Assembly: GCA_020726505.1 (NCBI GenBank)
Contig: JAHLEZ010000016.1
Coordinates: forward strand, 124,001 to 188,000
DNA from: Leptodontidium sp. MPI-SDFR-AT-0119
Lineage: Eukaryota > Ascomycota > Leotiomycetes > Helotiales > Leptodontidiaceae
DNA: 64,000 nucleotides
Direction of reading: 5' to 3'
Position numbers and translations under genes: made by a program. The number at the start of each line of letters is the position of its first letter. Position 1 is the first letter of the stretch. The notes beneath the pieces were generated by a model. That model did no database searches. It saw only the letters and a program-made list of their open reading frames with translations, and was not told the DNA's origin. Of the stretch, positions 43,966 through 55,744 are shown piece by piece.

Positions 43966-44995
43966 CTATACCAGGATGAAGGTTTTCCACAGACTCTGAT
44001 CTTGAAGAGTGGTAATGCATAGCGCATGGTCGAGGACTATACCCTCCCGTCGCTGATTGTATGAATCATAGCAAATATGTCCAAGTCTCCTAAACGTCCC
44101 TTCACAGCTACCACATGCCACAATTGCTATTCCATAGACCGTTAGTATTCCGTGACGCGACATAGCTGCAATGGGGAGATAAAAGTCGGCCTCCGTGTCT
44201 AACATGATGTCCTGCCAGTGCCTCATTTGTGCAAACCCAGGTATGAGCGAATTGACGAAACCTCTGCCGAATTCTGGCTCCTCATCCGAAGTAGGATCGG
44301 TTGGCTTCGCGGGAATACAAGAGATCTCGAGAGCCATTCGTGATTCGTAAGTCCCAGTAGGGCCGGGTTTGGAAGCAGTTACATTGGCGATCCTTTTGAC
44401 ATTCGCGATGACAGTCCAATGTTCACTTAGAAAATCGTACTGAAAGCTGCTTTCTCCGCTGACAGAAATCCAAGACCAGCTAGGTGTCAACCCAGAAGAT
44501 TTAGAGTCCTGGGAGGAAAAGCTGCCGCCCCGGCCCCAGAGCAGTTGTGTCCACAGGAACGGCTCCCAAAGCCCTGAAATGTTTAGCCAACCTGTTCGAC
44601 GTTGGATAGCAGCAATGATTCCGGAGATCGCCACGAGTCGATCTGAAGCCTTTGTCAAATTACCCCTCGTGTAGAGTTTCACAATTCCATTCCAGATGCC
44701 GAGAATTCTCCTATCTCGGGCTTTCGAGGTAGCATCGCTTGTGGAGGGAGTCAAAATAGCCTGATAGAATTCTCGGCTTTGACCCAATCCTTGAGTATGA
44801 TTTAACAGCTCAGAGGGAAGCTTGTACTCATTCCGGATACTTTCTTGACATTCCCAGGACATATATAGACCAAAGTTCAGAGTCCTGGGCGCAAGAATCT
44901 TCTCCTGCGTTACCCAGCTCCGCAGGTGAAGAGGGAATCCAGACTTGCGGCTTACAAGTTCCCGGTTTCCAGACCAAGGGTAATCAGATCCAACT
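43966..44995 (-). pseudogene. HET (heterokaryon incompatibility) protein, 5'-truncated
   Basis: Minus-strand frame open from 44995 to a stop at 43966. It begins inside the end of the HET domain: HLRSWVTQEKILAPRTLNFG and YMSWECQESIRN match the usual RGWVLQERLLAPRTLHF...WEC. The typical C-terminal region follows: KLYTRGNLTKASDRLVAISG, GLWEPFLWTQLLWGRGG, SWSWISVSG and a C-terminus with GTFRRLGHICYDS. HET proteins trigger cell death when genetically different hyphae fuse. The N-terminal two thirds of the HET domain is missing: at 44995 the sequence changes directly to AT-rich helicase relic. No start codon is available, so it is dead or was rearranged. Confidence 0.7.
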
Positions 44996-47900
44996 TCTTG
45001 ACCTAATATGCCACGTTAGGCCGCGTAGTGTAACTGCGGAATTAGTAAACCTAATCCTTTCGAATATAAGTCAAATAATAAAATTCCTTCTCGTCTTTAG
45101 GTGGCAATATTGCGGTCAAATACATTATTTATACTCCCTATAATACTAACTTCCCTAACCCCCGCAACTTCGGTCGGAAACTAAGTGACCTATTTGCTAC
45201 CGTGTAACTCTCATCTCACATAATCCGGTCCAATCGGTACATTTCCTCCAACCGGTTTATAAATCCGGCAAATGTCTTAGTGACGGCCAACTCGGGTGTA
45301 ACAAAAACAATAAATACTAAATCGTGTGGCCGCTAGCTGCTCCAAATCACGCTGGAAATCTGGGCCTTCTTATACCTCTCTTGCAAATTCCCTTGTAATA
45401 TACACAATGGCACGATTACAATAGTAGTACCTCTAGAAATACTATTAGCGGGTAATATAATAGCCATAGTTTTCCTGATTCCCCTCCCGGTGATTATAAC
45501 CACGGGACTATAACTTATTATAATAGCATTAATAGCTGCCTCTTGCGTTTCTTTGAATTTGGCTCTAAGTCCTTATAATACTTCTAACCGACGGTAAATG
45601 TTAACTTCCCGCAACTACTTCCACCGGTATAACCGCATCTCCCTGTTTACCTAATCTTAATATAATTGTTTGCGTTTTTATTTAACCTAGACCCTAAACC
45701 CGGCTTGGCTAGATACAAACCCCAAAAACTAATGCTACTCCTGGCTTACTTAACAGAATCTCTCCCGTTAGCTCTTAGTCTTAAATTTACCTTTAGATAA
45801 CAAACGGGCGTAAATTAACCCCGTAATCCGGGTCCCATGTCCAGCCTGTAAATCCTATACGTTATCCCCTTCGTAATTATCCTTATTAAACTCTTTATTG
45901 CCCCCTAAATCGTTCTCGTTCTTAAACCCAAACTTGTCTCGTAAAAACCGACGGGCAATAATAATAACAATCTATCGCTATACGCTAATGTTCAACTTCA
46001 CCCCCATTTATTTTATACTCTCCTGTTAAATAATCCTCCGCATCTTCTCAAACATCCACCACTTCTTGGGCCGGCAAATACCACCCTCTTTTACATCTTC
46101 TACTCTTGTATCTACATCTAGAACGTCGGCACCCAAATCGGCTGGTCGAATCTCTGCTTCTCTCTCCTTCTCCCCCTCTTCCTTCCCCTCCTCTTCCTCA
46201 TCCCTTCTCTTGGCATTACCCTGTACAAATCCACTTAACTCGACCACTCTGTCAACTACTACTTAAATACTCTCCCAAAATGGCAAAACCAACTATAAAT
46301 AATATACTAATAACTCCTTAATCTCTCGTGACAAAATCGCTAGATTAACTTAATCTTCTTATTAAACTTATACCCTTTATAATATACTATTATAAACTTT
46401 ATTAACTTATTATTTATAAAAATTCGTACGTCACTATTAGATATATTCCGGTGCCGGATCCTACTAATCTCCCGTGCTCGTACCGCTTAGCCACCGCCTA
46501 TATACTTCAACGCCAACAAACTCTCTTAAAATCGCTCCTTAATTCGCTAATATTACTTAATAACTTCCTTCTTCTATCGGATCGGCTGGTCCCTATGACC
46601 TCCACCCTTAATAAACCTCTCTACTAACTCCGGCTCGCTCACAACACGCCGGGCCAACCACTTCCTCCTATCTACCCCCTTAACATCAAATCGGTTACGG
46701 GAATCCTTTAAAAATGACCAACCTACTTGCTACTCCGTGAAATCATTTGTAATACTAGCCTAATTAATCGGTAGTAATCGCTACCTCTTAACCTCTTCAT
46801 ATGGATCTAACTTTAACATTAATAAATCCTTGATTAATGTTTAACGTGTCTCTGTAACTAATCTATACACTATCCCCCGTACCTGCTCTATAATAAACTA
46901 GATCTCTTGATGCAAAATCGTCTCCCTCTTCCAACTTACCGTCCCTTCGGCTGGCGTGTTGTACCGGATGTGTAACCCGTACGTACGGGTTTCTAATATC
47001 TAATCTATAGGCGTGTAATCCTCGGCATTTGCCAATCTCCCCCCTTCCTATAAACCTAAAATGGCCAACTTACTGATGATGACACTCTAGTACTCGTTGT
47101 CGGCCAAATTATAATCTAATAATGTAATATAAAACTGTAATAGCCGGTTCTAAACGTGCTTTTTTAAATCCCGACACGCCTTGGCATCGCCATCTTGCTT
47201 CCTACCCTAAAACTCAACCACCCGATCCACGGCATCTATTAACTAGTCAATTATATCTTGCTATTTACTGGCCAACTTGAACTTTAACTGTTTCTCCTTA
47301 TCTAAATCATCCATCCGGACCACATGACTTAATAACTAATTCTAATATAACTTGTACTATCGAAATGTTGTCCTATTTATACGGCTATTGAATAGTTTGT
47401 TCGGTTTCTTCCCCTGCTCTTTTCGGTGGGCTTTAAATAATGTTGCTCGACTAACCATATTATATACGGTATTCTTCTGGGCTCGCTAAACTAACTGTTG
47501 GAATATCCTATGGATTATAACTAACTCCGGCTCCTTCTCTAGTTTAACCGGCCGAACTAATGCATATAATTCCTCCTGATTATGGCCCTCTGTGTACTTA
47601 ACGTAACCGGTTTTCGCTTTTATAGATTGACCTCCTTGGACTCGTTCGTGGCTTGGATCTTTCGCTTCTGAACTTCGTTTATCGTTGCTATCCCGTGATT
47701 AATGGCTTTCTCTAACTTTTCCTACTAGGTTTCTTTAGCTTCTCCGGCTTTTCCGCTTAATTGATACTCTATACCTCTCTTAACCTTAAAAAAACCCGAC
47801 TTTGGCCCCTGAATAAAAAATCGCTGGTATAAAACCCCACTTTGCTATTACATGTCCGGAATCGTGGCGTCCTTCTTTCGCCGACCTCTTCCCCTCGAGG

Positions 47901-48110
47901 TTTTCTATGTATAGACTTCGAATGCATGTTTTTATATGTTTCTAACTGACCCACACATATACGGGCATACTGAACCCTTCTTAACTCTAAACGTACACCA
48001 GAATCAGTTGCTTTTTTAGGAATTATAATGCTAGACTTGGCTTAGCAGTGTTAACTAGGAACGGAAACTCACACTGCTTTAATACTATCTCGTCCAAAAT
48101 TGACTTATTA
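44996..48110 (-). pseudogene. OrsD / telomere-linked-helicase-like pseudogene, copy B
   Basis: Minus-strand relic read from 48110 down. OrsD-like zinc-binding start: SGVRLELRRVQYARICVGQL with Cys lost, then HSKSIHRKPRG. N-terminal body: EGHNQEELYALVRPVKLEKE, FYITLLDYNLADNEY-stop-SVI, ETRTYGLHIRYNTPAEGTVS, QVGWSFLKDSRNRFD, then DLQAGHGTRITGLIYARLLS. Helicase core: AKFKETQEAAINAII, SPVVIITGRGIRKTMAIILP (Walker A degraded from TGTGKT), DES for the DEAH box, and VL-stop-GV-stop-IMYLTAILPPKDEKEF (motif III). Gln/Trp to stop changes are everywhere. The C-terminal helicase lobe is missing: the relic ends at the HET junction. Such helicases usually mark subtelomeres. Confidence 0.6.
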
Positions 48111-49857
48111 ACTTTTTTCGAGTATATACATTAAAAAGCTCCTCTTAGTTAATATATTATATATAATATAATACCTAGTCTTAGCAGTATTAATTAGCAA
48201 ATATATTAAGTACAACCTTAGACTCAAAACGTTTATGAGCAATTTATTAGTTTATAGTGCTACGCCCTTTATCTTAATTTGCCTCGTTACCTAGCTCTGT
48301 TATTATTCGTTCTACTAATCCTATTTTTTACCGCTTTGCTTATAGTATATTTAAGCCATTTATTCGGAGAAGCTTTGTCTTAACTCGTTTTTGAATCTTA
48401 GACTTAATATGTAGCGGCCTTAAGAATACAAATTCATTCTCTTTATTAGAACCTTCTTTTATTATACTATATAACCGCTTCCGGACATGTAGCGGTTGTT
48501 AAATCGAAGCTCTAATAGCAGGCGAGACCATCACTTAACAATCTTAGCGACTAAGATAAGCACTAAATCCTAGGAATAAATGCCACTCTTAACTCAATAA
48601 TCGGTACTTTAAGCGAGCTGCCTTAACTTGCCCCGGTGCTTCTTTAAGCGCACGGGCATATGTTAATCCTACACGAAGGCTACCGTGTACGAATTATATA
48701 TCAGCTTATGTTGCTATAGAGTTAACTCCGTAGTCCTTCTTAAATTTCCTCCATTATAAGTGCTTTCGCGAGATAGTAATAGCGGCATAACGCCATACCC
48801 TGATATTAGCCTTGGTTTTAAGATGCCTCCCGAATTCCCCTTGTAATACACTCGTTAGTTATGAGCTAGGCCATGGCCCGGCGTTTTATAAAAGAGCCTA
48901 AAAGAATGGAGATGGCTGTAATATCTGATCCAAGCAGGTCTAGCTCCTGACAAAATGGCAAGACTAGCTAAAGATAGTAAATAATAAGTTCACTAATTTC
49001 TGTCGGCAAGTATCGATGAATAATATTTACTGATCCTAATACGCTATAACTTTTATAATAAAAGGTCAAAAAACTAACAAGTCCGTTCTTAATAAAAATA
49101 CTCCTTTATAGGCCATAGATCGTATTATAGTACTAGATGTTAAGTAGCTTAGTTCCGCGCGTAGGTTATTTAAATACTATATATATAAGTAATAGCAATA
49201 GCTTGAGAAAAGCATCGACTTACCTCTTGTACTCTATTATAGCAACGGTCCGCCACTTCCCTCGCTTCAAGAACCTGTCTTAAAGCCGGTCTATTTCCAG
49301 CACGCGGTTTAATAGCCACCGCTCGTGCCCTTAAAGCGGCGTATTCCTTGGGTCTTGCAAAAAATTCTAGCCTAGCTCACTAATAACTAGGTTATCCTTA
49401 AGATCCTTTAGGCTTATAGGAGGCACAACCTGCTCGCGGGCCTTAGTGGGATGGACAAGAAGGACCTCCTCTAGCTGGTTCTGGGCTCGATTAAGCTAAA
49501 AGCGGATAAATTGCCGGAGTTAACTTATAGTGAGCTCGAGATCGACGTACGATAGCTTTTCTTTATTAAGAGACTAGATCAAAGATCCTAAGCATATTAT
49601 ACTCTCGCGGATCTTCTTTCTATATGCTCGCAACTTTAAGACCTAGTTCATTAGCGAGCGATTCTCTAAGACTATAAAATAGTCTTACATCTTATTAAGC
49701 GCCTCGGAGGGGAATTGTGTCTCCTTATATTCTGCCGCCAAACTGCTCGTTGTATAACGAGAAGTTAGGCTATCTTAATAAAGGCCAAAAGCTTTAATAT
49801 AAAGTTACTAGTAATATGGAAACCGTCTCGTGCCTCGTTAATACTAAGTACGGCAAT

Positions 49858-50515
49858 CAGCGTGTCAAAAGATTATTCAAACTAGTTAACTAATATTCTA
49901 TTCTAGTTAACTAGAATAGAATAGAATAGAATATGAATAACAGATATTTGACTTGAATAGAATAGTTATTTTTAGTTAGTTAACTAATATTCAACTATTC
50001 AGCTCTATTTTTAGAAAGAATAAAAGATAAAAGACTTTTATTAAATAAAATTATAATTAACTAATAACTAAATAAATAACTAACTAACTAAATAACTAAC
50101 TAAATAACTAAATAACTAAATAAATAACTAACTTTTTTCTTTAATATAAAACGGATTATCTTCTATATCTAAGCCTTTTATTACCGCTTTATATTCTTTT
50201 CTTTCTTCGTCGTCTAATATTCCCTAACTTAAGGCAAATTATCTTCTCAAAAGTCTCTTTACTAAGCCTATTTCTTAGTTTAGTGGAGAAACCTTTCCAA
50301 ATTGGGTAAAGTTGCCGTACCTCCCGAGCCTTAAATTAAGCGAGAGTCTCTGATTGGCTAGCTAGTCCCTTACTCAGCAACTATTCGGCGTTATTTAACT
50401 AGAATAGAATAATAACCTAATATTAGTTAAGTAGAATAGAATAAGTGCTAATTTTGTTGAATAGAATAGAATAATCACGTGTTATTCTATTCTAATCTAT
50501 TCATTTGACACGCTG
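49858..50515. mobile_element. hAT-type MITE (non-autonomous)
   Basis: 658 bp starting CAGCGTGTCAAAAG and ending CATTTGACACGCTG, giving 12-bp terminal inverted repeats. The flanks carry an 8-bp duplication ACGGCAAT (49850-49857 and 50516-50523). An 8-bp duplication and a CAG...GTC terminus are hAT hallmarks. The interior has no coding capacity: subterminal (G)AATAGAATA/TTCTATTCTA repeats on both sides and a TAAC-rich centre. Removing it and one duplication restores the helicase relic's frame across the site. Confidence 0.85.
50041..50130. repeat. TAAC/TAAATAAC microsatellite inside the MITE
   Basis: Irregular run of CTAA and AATAACTAA units. Low complexity. Confidence 0.7.
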
Positions 50516-52039
50516 ACGGCAATAAATCTAAGGACAATACTATCGTAGATCTTCCTTATAAGACAGTGGTTAAGCAGCGTTATACAAAACTATAAATAGG
50601 CCTAATCAAGGGTTTAACAAAGGGCGGCAAGGCTTATATCATTCTCTTCCTCTCTAGTTATAGCCCTTACATTTTCACCTTAGATTCGAGTTCCAGTTCC
50701 TAAGCCTAAAGAGTTTCAACTCACTATTCTTACGCGCCTCGACACGGGTCTAAAAGCTGGACAATATATAACATCTTATCTAGCGCTCTCGATTGCTCGT
50801 TGGTCAAAACGCAGTGTAGCGCTGGCTATCCCCGAGATTGATCATACGATAAACGAAATAGATTAGACGCTTAAAGACCCCTTAATAACTTTTATACGTC
50901 CCCGATTTAAGCTTAGTAAGTAGCGGGCGCTAGTAAGTCCAGCGGCGGAGGAAGCTATTGACCTTATATTAGTTAAAGATATTAATCTTCTCCTCGGCCA
51001 AAGAATTCCGCGCTTGTATAATTAAGCGGTCGAATGATATAAAAAGAAGTGCGCTGTCGCTCCTCGATTGCGTTATATAAAAGGCCAGATGTGGAGTCAG
51101 TATTTGCAGCGACTATTACTCTTCGCTCCATGGGTAGGTCAATTAAATGCGCAGCCGCCTATAAGTTCTTCCCCGCGAAGTAATTGCCTCACCTGGTCGT
51201 TTCGAGCCAAGGAGAGACTTCTGTAGTATGCGGGGCTTGGAGACCGAGAGCCGCGGCTTAGTCACAAGTCTGTAGCTTCTGGGCTAGTTCTCGCTCAACC
51301 TGCTCATGAACTGTTATCGGCCGAGGTCCGGAGGACAAGCAGGGTAATGGCGAAGATGAGGAAGTAGAGAGAGCAGGAGGGTTGACTTGAAAGTACCGGA
51401 GAAAGTTGCTCTAGTGGAATGTCTGATAGTAAACCGGGTGTATTGTTACTTTGGCCCAAAGCTGCCTGGGTACGCTTATCGTTGAGCCTGACGACTTCTT
51501 TGGACGGCCTCCCTTCGAGCCGCTCTGCCATTGGTGTGCGTCCTTTAAATGGTCTCGCATAGTCTTCTCGGACCCGCAGATATACGGTTGGACATCTGGG
51601 CAGAGACGACAAGTAATGCCATTCGAGTAGAGAGTAGAGAAGCAAGTAGTTAATTGGGGGTGTCTGGCGTGGAATTACGAGTTTTTGAATGACTGCAGCG
51701 CTCCGTATTGTCTTAGCTACATAGCACTTGACGTAGTACCGGATCTCCTCTCTAGTTACTTCATCTTTGTGATGAGCTCTGAGATGGGACGCGATCGTCC
51801 TCGGAATAATGGCATATTGGCATGGGAGGCAGGCCAAGACGACGTAAGTCCGATCAAAGTAGAACAGATCTATAGAGCCGTTCCCTGTAAGAATAATAAG
51901 GAAAAGAATACAATGAACGGGCGAGTAGATCAGAAGCAGATCGTAAAGACAGTAATATAAATCAAGCAAAGAAATTGGCTACTTGACCTAGTGCTAAGAA
52001 TAACGAGCAAGAAGAGACGAACGCGACGCGTCTATGATC

Positions 52040-53500
52040 TAAACCCGGGTCTTTACGCGATATCTTAAAGCCTCTTTCTCTTGATATTGAGACTGATATC
52101 GAGACGCGTTTGACGAAAGCAGCAAGGCACGGGAGGAAGCGAAATGAGATAATTATTAAAGGGTAATCTTTACAGTACAGGTCAAGGGAAAGTTGATAGA
52201 ATCGATTCTAAGCAGGGTAGCCTACGGCAGAATACACCGCCTTCGATCTGTGAGGATATCATTGGATAAAACTCGGGGGCTGCCCTGGGTGGGTTTGCTC
52301 ATAATGTGCAGAATACTCTTGTCTCGAGATCAATACTACGCACAGCTAAGTAATGCATAACGGGTGACTCGTAAAGAAGTAGCTGGCTTGTGTCTTGTGC
52401 AAGTAAACTAATGATAAGACCCATAAGTACTAAATCTAGTGCAGTTTTGTTGTCTGCCACTACGGCTGCTACCCGTATCTTCTTGACAAACTCGAGTTAT
52501 GCCCTGAAAACGTGACTCCTATCTTAGTCTCGTCGTTAACAGACGCAGTAGTAGTGCGTAAGACATAGTGAAGTAGCCGTGCGAACGTTTGGCTGTATCG
52601 AGAAACAGCCTTCTTCTCTAGATTTTCAAATGGCCGTTGACTCGCGATTTCGTTCTTCGGCGATGCCCACTACTTGAGAATATCCTTGTAGTTCCCACGG
52701 CCGCCAGTGTACTCAAACTCCGCTGTAGTATTCGGTCCTAGCTTTAAAGAACGGGCTCAAGTTTAATCTCTTCGGCAATAGCCGTGGCAGCGAAAGCAGT
52801 CGTCTTAATCAACCTATACTTCGGCCCCGCGAGTACCTCCTCCCATCCTGCATACTGCAGCCACGGGTCCACCTTAGTTGCCACAGTACTGACTTTGTAC
52901 TTGATCTCTTCCTCTTCCTTCTTCATCTATTCCACAACTTCCGCCTTAATCGTAGCACGAGCATTGACATTGCCACTGCCACTGTTATCTCCACTCTCAC
53001 TTTTGTTATTGACATCACGTGCTAGTCACGTCGCGTCCCCGTCTACAACCTAATATCGTGCCCTCTTTTAAGTAAACCACGTTTATAATTGAACATCTCT
53101 AAATAATGCCTCGTCCTTCAACCGCTTCTTATTATGCTCGATATTACAATGCTTCCGTATCTTACCTCGGCTAGTTGATTTATACGCGCAGTCTTGACAC
53201 TAGAAGCCGTGGGTGATTGGAAGCACTGGCTGCGGCAGAGAACGGTCTGGTGGCAGTGGCACGCTGCGGAAATCATACGGCCACTACCACTGCTCTAGAT
53301 ACTCTATAAGCTGCTTTCGATGCTCGAGTTTAACAATGCGTGTCCTAAATAAGTAGTTGTTAATGTTATCCGGACTGATCGCTTGCTGGCATTCGGCAGC
53401 GTGGCAGATGATAACACGGAACTCGGGAATCAACGTCAGCCACGGCCTCACGGCTTCGGGCAATGGCAGTGGCAATTGTAAAGACTAAAATGACATTGTA
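52040..53500 (-). pseudogene. OrsD-containing helicase-like pseudogene, copy C (N-terminal part)
   Basis: Minus-strand relic starting near 53480. LIPEFRVIICHAAECQQAIS and LPITHGFQCQDCAYKSTSRG with HCNIEHNKKR form two zinc-binding segments of an OrsD-like domain, the latter with C-x2-C and H spacing intact. Then DVQLQTWFT and, at 52744-52926, EEEEIKYKVSTVATKVDPWL and QYAGWEEVLAGPKYRLIKTT. Further: VADNKTALDLVLMGLIISLL, DTSQLLLYESPVMHYLAVRS. The frame breaks before any helicase motif, at about 52040, where copy A's OrsD end lies. Third member of a head-to-tail series, but from a different subfamily than A and B by its sequence. Confidence 0.55.
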
Positions 53501-53963
53501 TATATAATTAAATCGCTAGAAATGCAGAAGTACGTAGTAATACTTTCAACTCGATTACTAGACATGTCCAATAGTCGAGCTAGGTGCACGAGCCTGCCAC
53601 TGCCACTTGCCTTAAGCGAGCCTCACCAAAAAAGCTCGACTAGTAGACAAGTCGAGGGAGAATACTGTTAGGAATGAATGTTGGAGTCTCGGTGGAGGGA
53701 GCTCTGACCGGGGAGTGCATTTATATTGAGGATTACCGAGGGTGGGTATTCGAGGAGGTTCTGAATAGTATGTAGTCGCAGTGGCTTAGAAAAGATGCAA
53801 CTTGTAACCTCGCCAATGGCCAAGCATTTCTGGGCATTAGATCAACATGGTTGGAATGAGCGATAATTGTTTACGGATTGTCATACTCATTAGCACCAAA
53901 TGAAACTCATAATCCAGTAATTATGCTGAGATTGAAGCTGCACACGTTTAGTAGTAGTCTTAG
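53501..53963. other. Intergenic, no gene
   Basis: Nothing recognised. A short CTCGAC...GTCGAG inverted repeat lies near 53631-53656. Confidence 0.4.
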
Positions 53964-54530
53964 TTAGTAGTTCTCCAGAACAAACTTTATTCCACGGACC
54001 ACATCTCCTAGAAACTCATCCCTCTTGGCCAGTTGTGAGAAGATCCAGAAGCGATGGCCAAACCCGTTGTAATATTTCCTCTGAATCACAACGTCCTAGG
54101 CACTTAGCATTTTTTCTAATACGACACCATCGCCCCTTAACAGATCCTTCTCGCAAGTGACTATCGATGTCTTCGGAAATTTTTTCAAGCACTCGGACAA
54201 GGTCACGAAACTTTTGGCATCGAACGGATCCTTCTGCGCTACACCAAAGAAGAGTTCGAGAACTTGCTTGGTAATGATAGGGACATCCTCCGCATTCTCA
54301 GAATATAAAGTATACATATCCTCATAATCTTTGGAAATGCTCTCTAGATGAGCGGCAATAGGACATAGAGCAACTACCCCGCGAATCCTGGCACGCAGAC
54401 CGGAGAGAATGAGACTGTTTTTCACAGAAAGTGTAAGACAACCGCCGGCAGAGGCACCAATAGGGAAACGCAATGCTGTTTTCCACCGTGTCCCTCTGCA
54501 GCATTCCATGCCTGAAATAGGTAAGCTTCT
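53964..54530 (-). pseudogene. alpha/beta-hydrolase (abhydrolase_3 type) pseudogene
   Basis: Minus-strand C-terminal half of a hormone-sensitive-lipase-like hydrolase. The nucleophile elbow reads GASAGG. Then GVVALCPIAAHLES, DVPIITKQVLELFF, FPKTSIVTCEKDLLRGDG (catalytic Asp region) and, past a TAG at 54096-54098, FGHRFWIFSQLAKRDEF (catalytic His). The true end is the stop at 53964-53966. Just 5' of the elbow the frame changes at least once within 30 bases (AWNAAEG, then DTVENSIAF, then FPIGASAGG). A CTATTTCAG acceptor at about 54518 precedes this exon. Upstream exons with the oxyanion HGG were not found. Confidence 0.6.
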
Positions 54531-55744
54531 GGTACCAAATAATTGGTATAATACTAACCCGACTGACTCCGCGGGAGCGGGCGGGGGAGATGTCAGTTAC
54601 AATTTGTGCAGGAACTACATATCCATTGCAATGACGTGATTAACCTACAGGCTGGGATTCAAAGTCACGCCCTTTGACGTCATAACTCAGAGACAGGGAC
54701 CGTACAACGACTAGTGTGTTTAAGAATCCTATCTAAAGGACATTTGTACGCGTGGAGCAAAACTCGGATTGTGTCTAAACATGGCAGACGTAGCAATCCC
54801 AAATTCGATTCCGACTACCATAACTCGCTGCGAGCCATTCTAGCACATCGAATAACAAGGCACCGCAACACGAAGCACAAGAAGTTGTCCTCTAAGCAGC
54901 TCCGCGCATTCATGGAGTTCATTGAGAGCAGCTAGGATATAGTCCTTCCCGGGACAATGAGGCTGTGGGGAAACAAAGGCAAAGAGAGGGTGATGTTGGA
55001 ATTGTGATTTCCGGCGGGGATGCCTGAGACCCTGTAAAATGGCCCCTAATGTAGCATATGTCGAAATAAGGATAAACTAAGGGACAAACAAGGGGTAGAA
55101 TTTTGAGTTTTTGGAATGGCTTGTTAAAGTGGAGTACTGTAGTAAGAAGTGCCAGTAGAACCAATGCTCTTCGTGTGGACGGGAAACTGCCGATTTTTGG
55201 GCACGGGCAAAAACACTAAACTAAAAGAGTTTTTAACTTACTGTAAACGCGTAGTAATTAGATCAGCCACGATACCTCCTCTTGAGAATCGTAAACGCAA
55301 ATATGAATATCTCTGTATAAATTTATAGATTTCACGTGTACTAGTTACAGTACAGTAGAAACCCAACTATGCCCTGATCAGAAAACCCAACTGAAAACCC
55401 AACTCTACAACAGTTAGGTTTGGCATTGATTACAGTACTAGGAAGTCATCACTGTGGTCTGTGAGAATAGAGTTTCCGTACGGCCTTTTTAGACTGCCAG
55501 AAGATACATCACTAACCAGTTGGTCCGTGTCGCGAGCCAGTTTCGGGGGCGAACAGCGACGGACTTCACACGAAGCAAGCGAGGATGAAGAGGACTAGTC
55601 CCCAAAAGTCTTGGGACATTGCTGGCTTTTCATAATATTAGATCCATGCCAGACAAAGTACAGTACTAACACGTCAACACTTCGCCGCATTCGGATGTTT
55701 CAAAGAGTCTGCTCTCACCAACGAGCAGCCGAGCAAAGGAGAGT
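54531..55744. other. No gene supported
   Basis: A basic 73-codon frame at 54714-54935 (ends SSKQLRAFMEFIESS) could be a small gene or fragment, but I recognise nothing. ACCCAACT units recur near 55370-55415. Confidence 0.35.

Larger units (their letters stand above)
48150..52010 (-). pseudogene. OrsD / telomere-linked-helicase-like pseudogene, copy A (split by MITE)
   Basis: Minus strand, upstream of copy B and in the same direction. From 51960: VVLACLPCQYAIIPRTIASH (OrsD C2H2-type pair), REEIRYYVKCYVAKTIRSAA and PTVYLRVREDYARPF, then about 51250 EVSPWLETTR. Next comes LQFCITLLNHCLIRKIYDSI up to the MITE at 50515, resuming at 49857 with LSINEARDGFHITSNFILKL. Then NTPLQGHERWLLNRVLEIDR, SIFIKNGLVSFLTFYYKSYS, IIHRYLPTEISELIIYYLQL and LLRINGLNIL, where the helicase core should begin. 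After that it is too decayed to follow. The 221-codon open stretch at 51304..51969 survived by chance or through fewer mutations. Confidence 0.6.

Noticed and set aside
46026..46321. Overlapping Glu-rich and Ser/Pro-rich frames
   Set aside because: The minus-strand Glu-rich frame is the acidic linker of the helicase-like relic. The plus-strand frames are its shadows.
50041..50130. Possible CRISPR-like or telomeric repeat
   Set aside because: Units are irregular TAAC/AATAAC microsatellite without spacers, inside a hAT MITE, and not a TTAGGG array.
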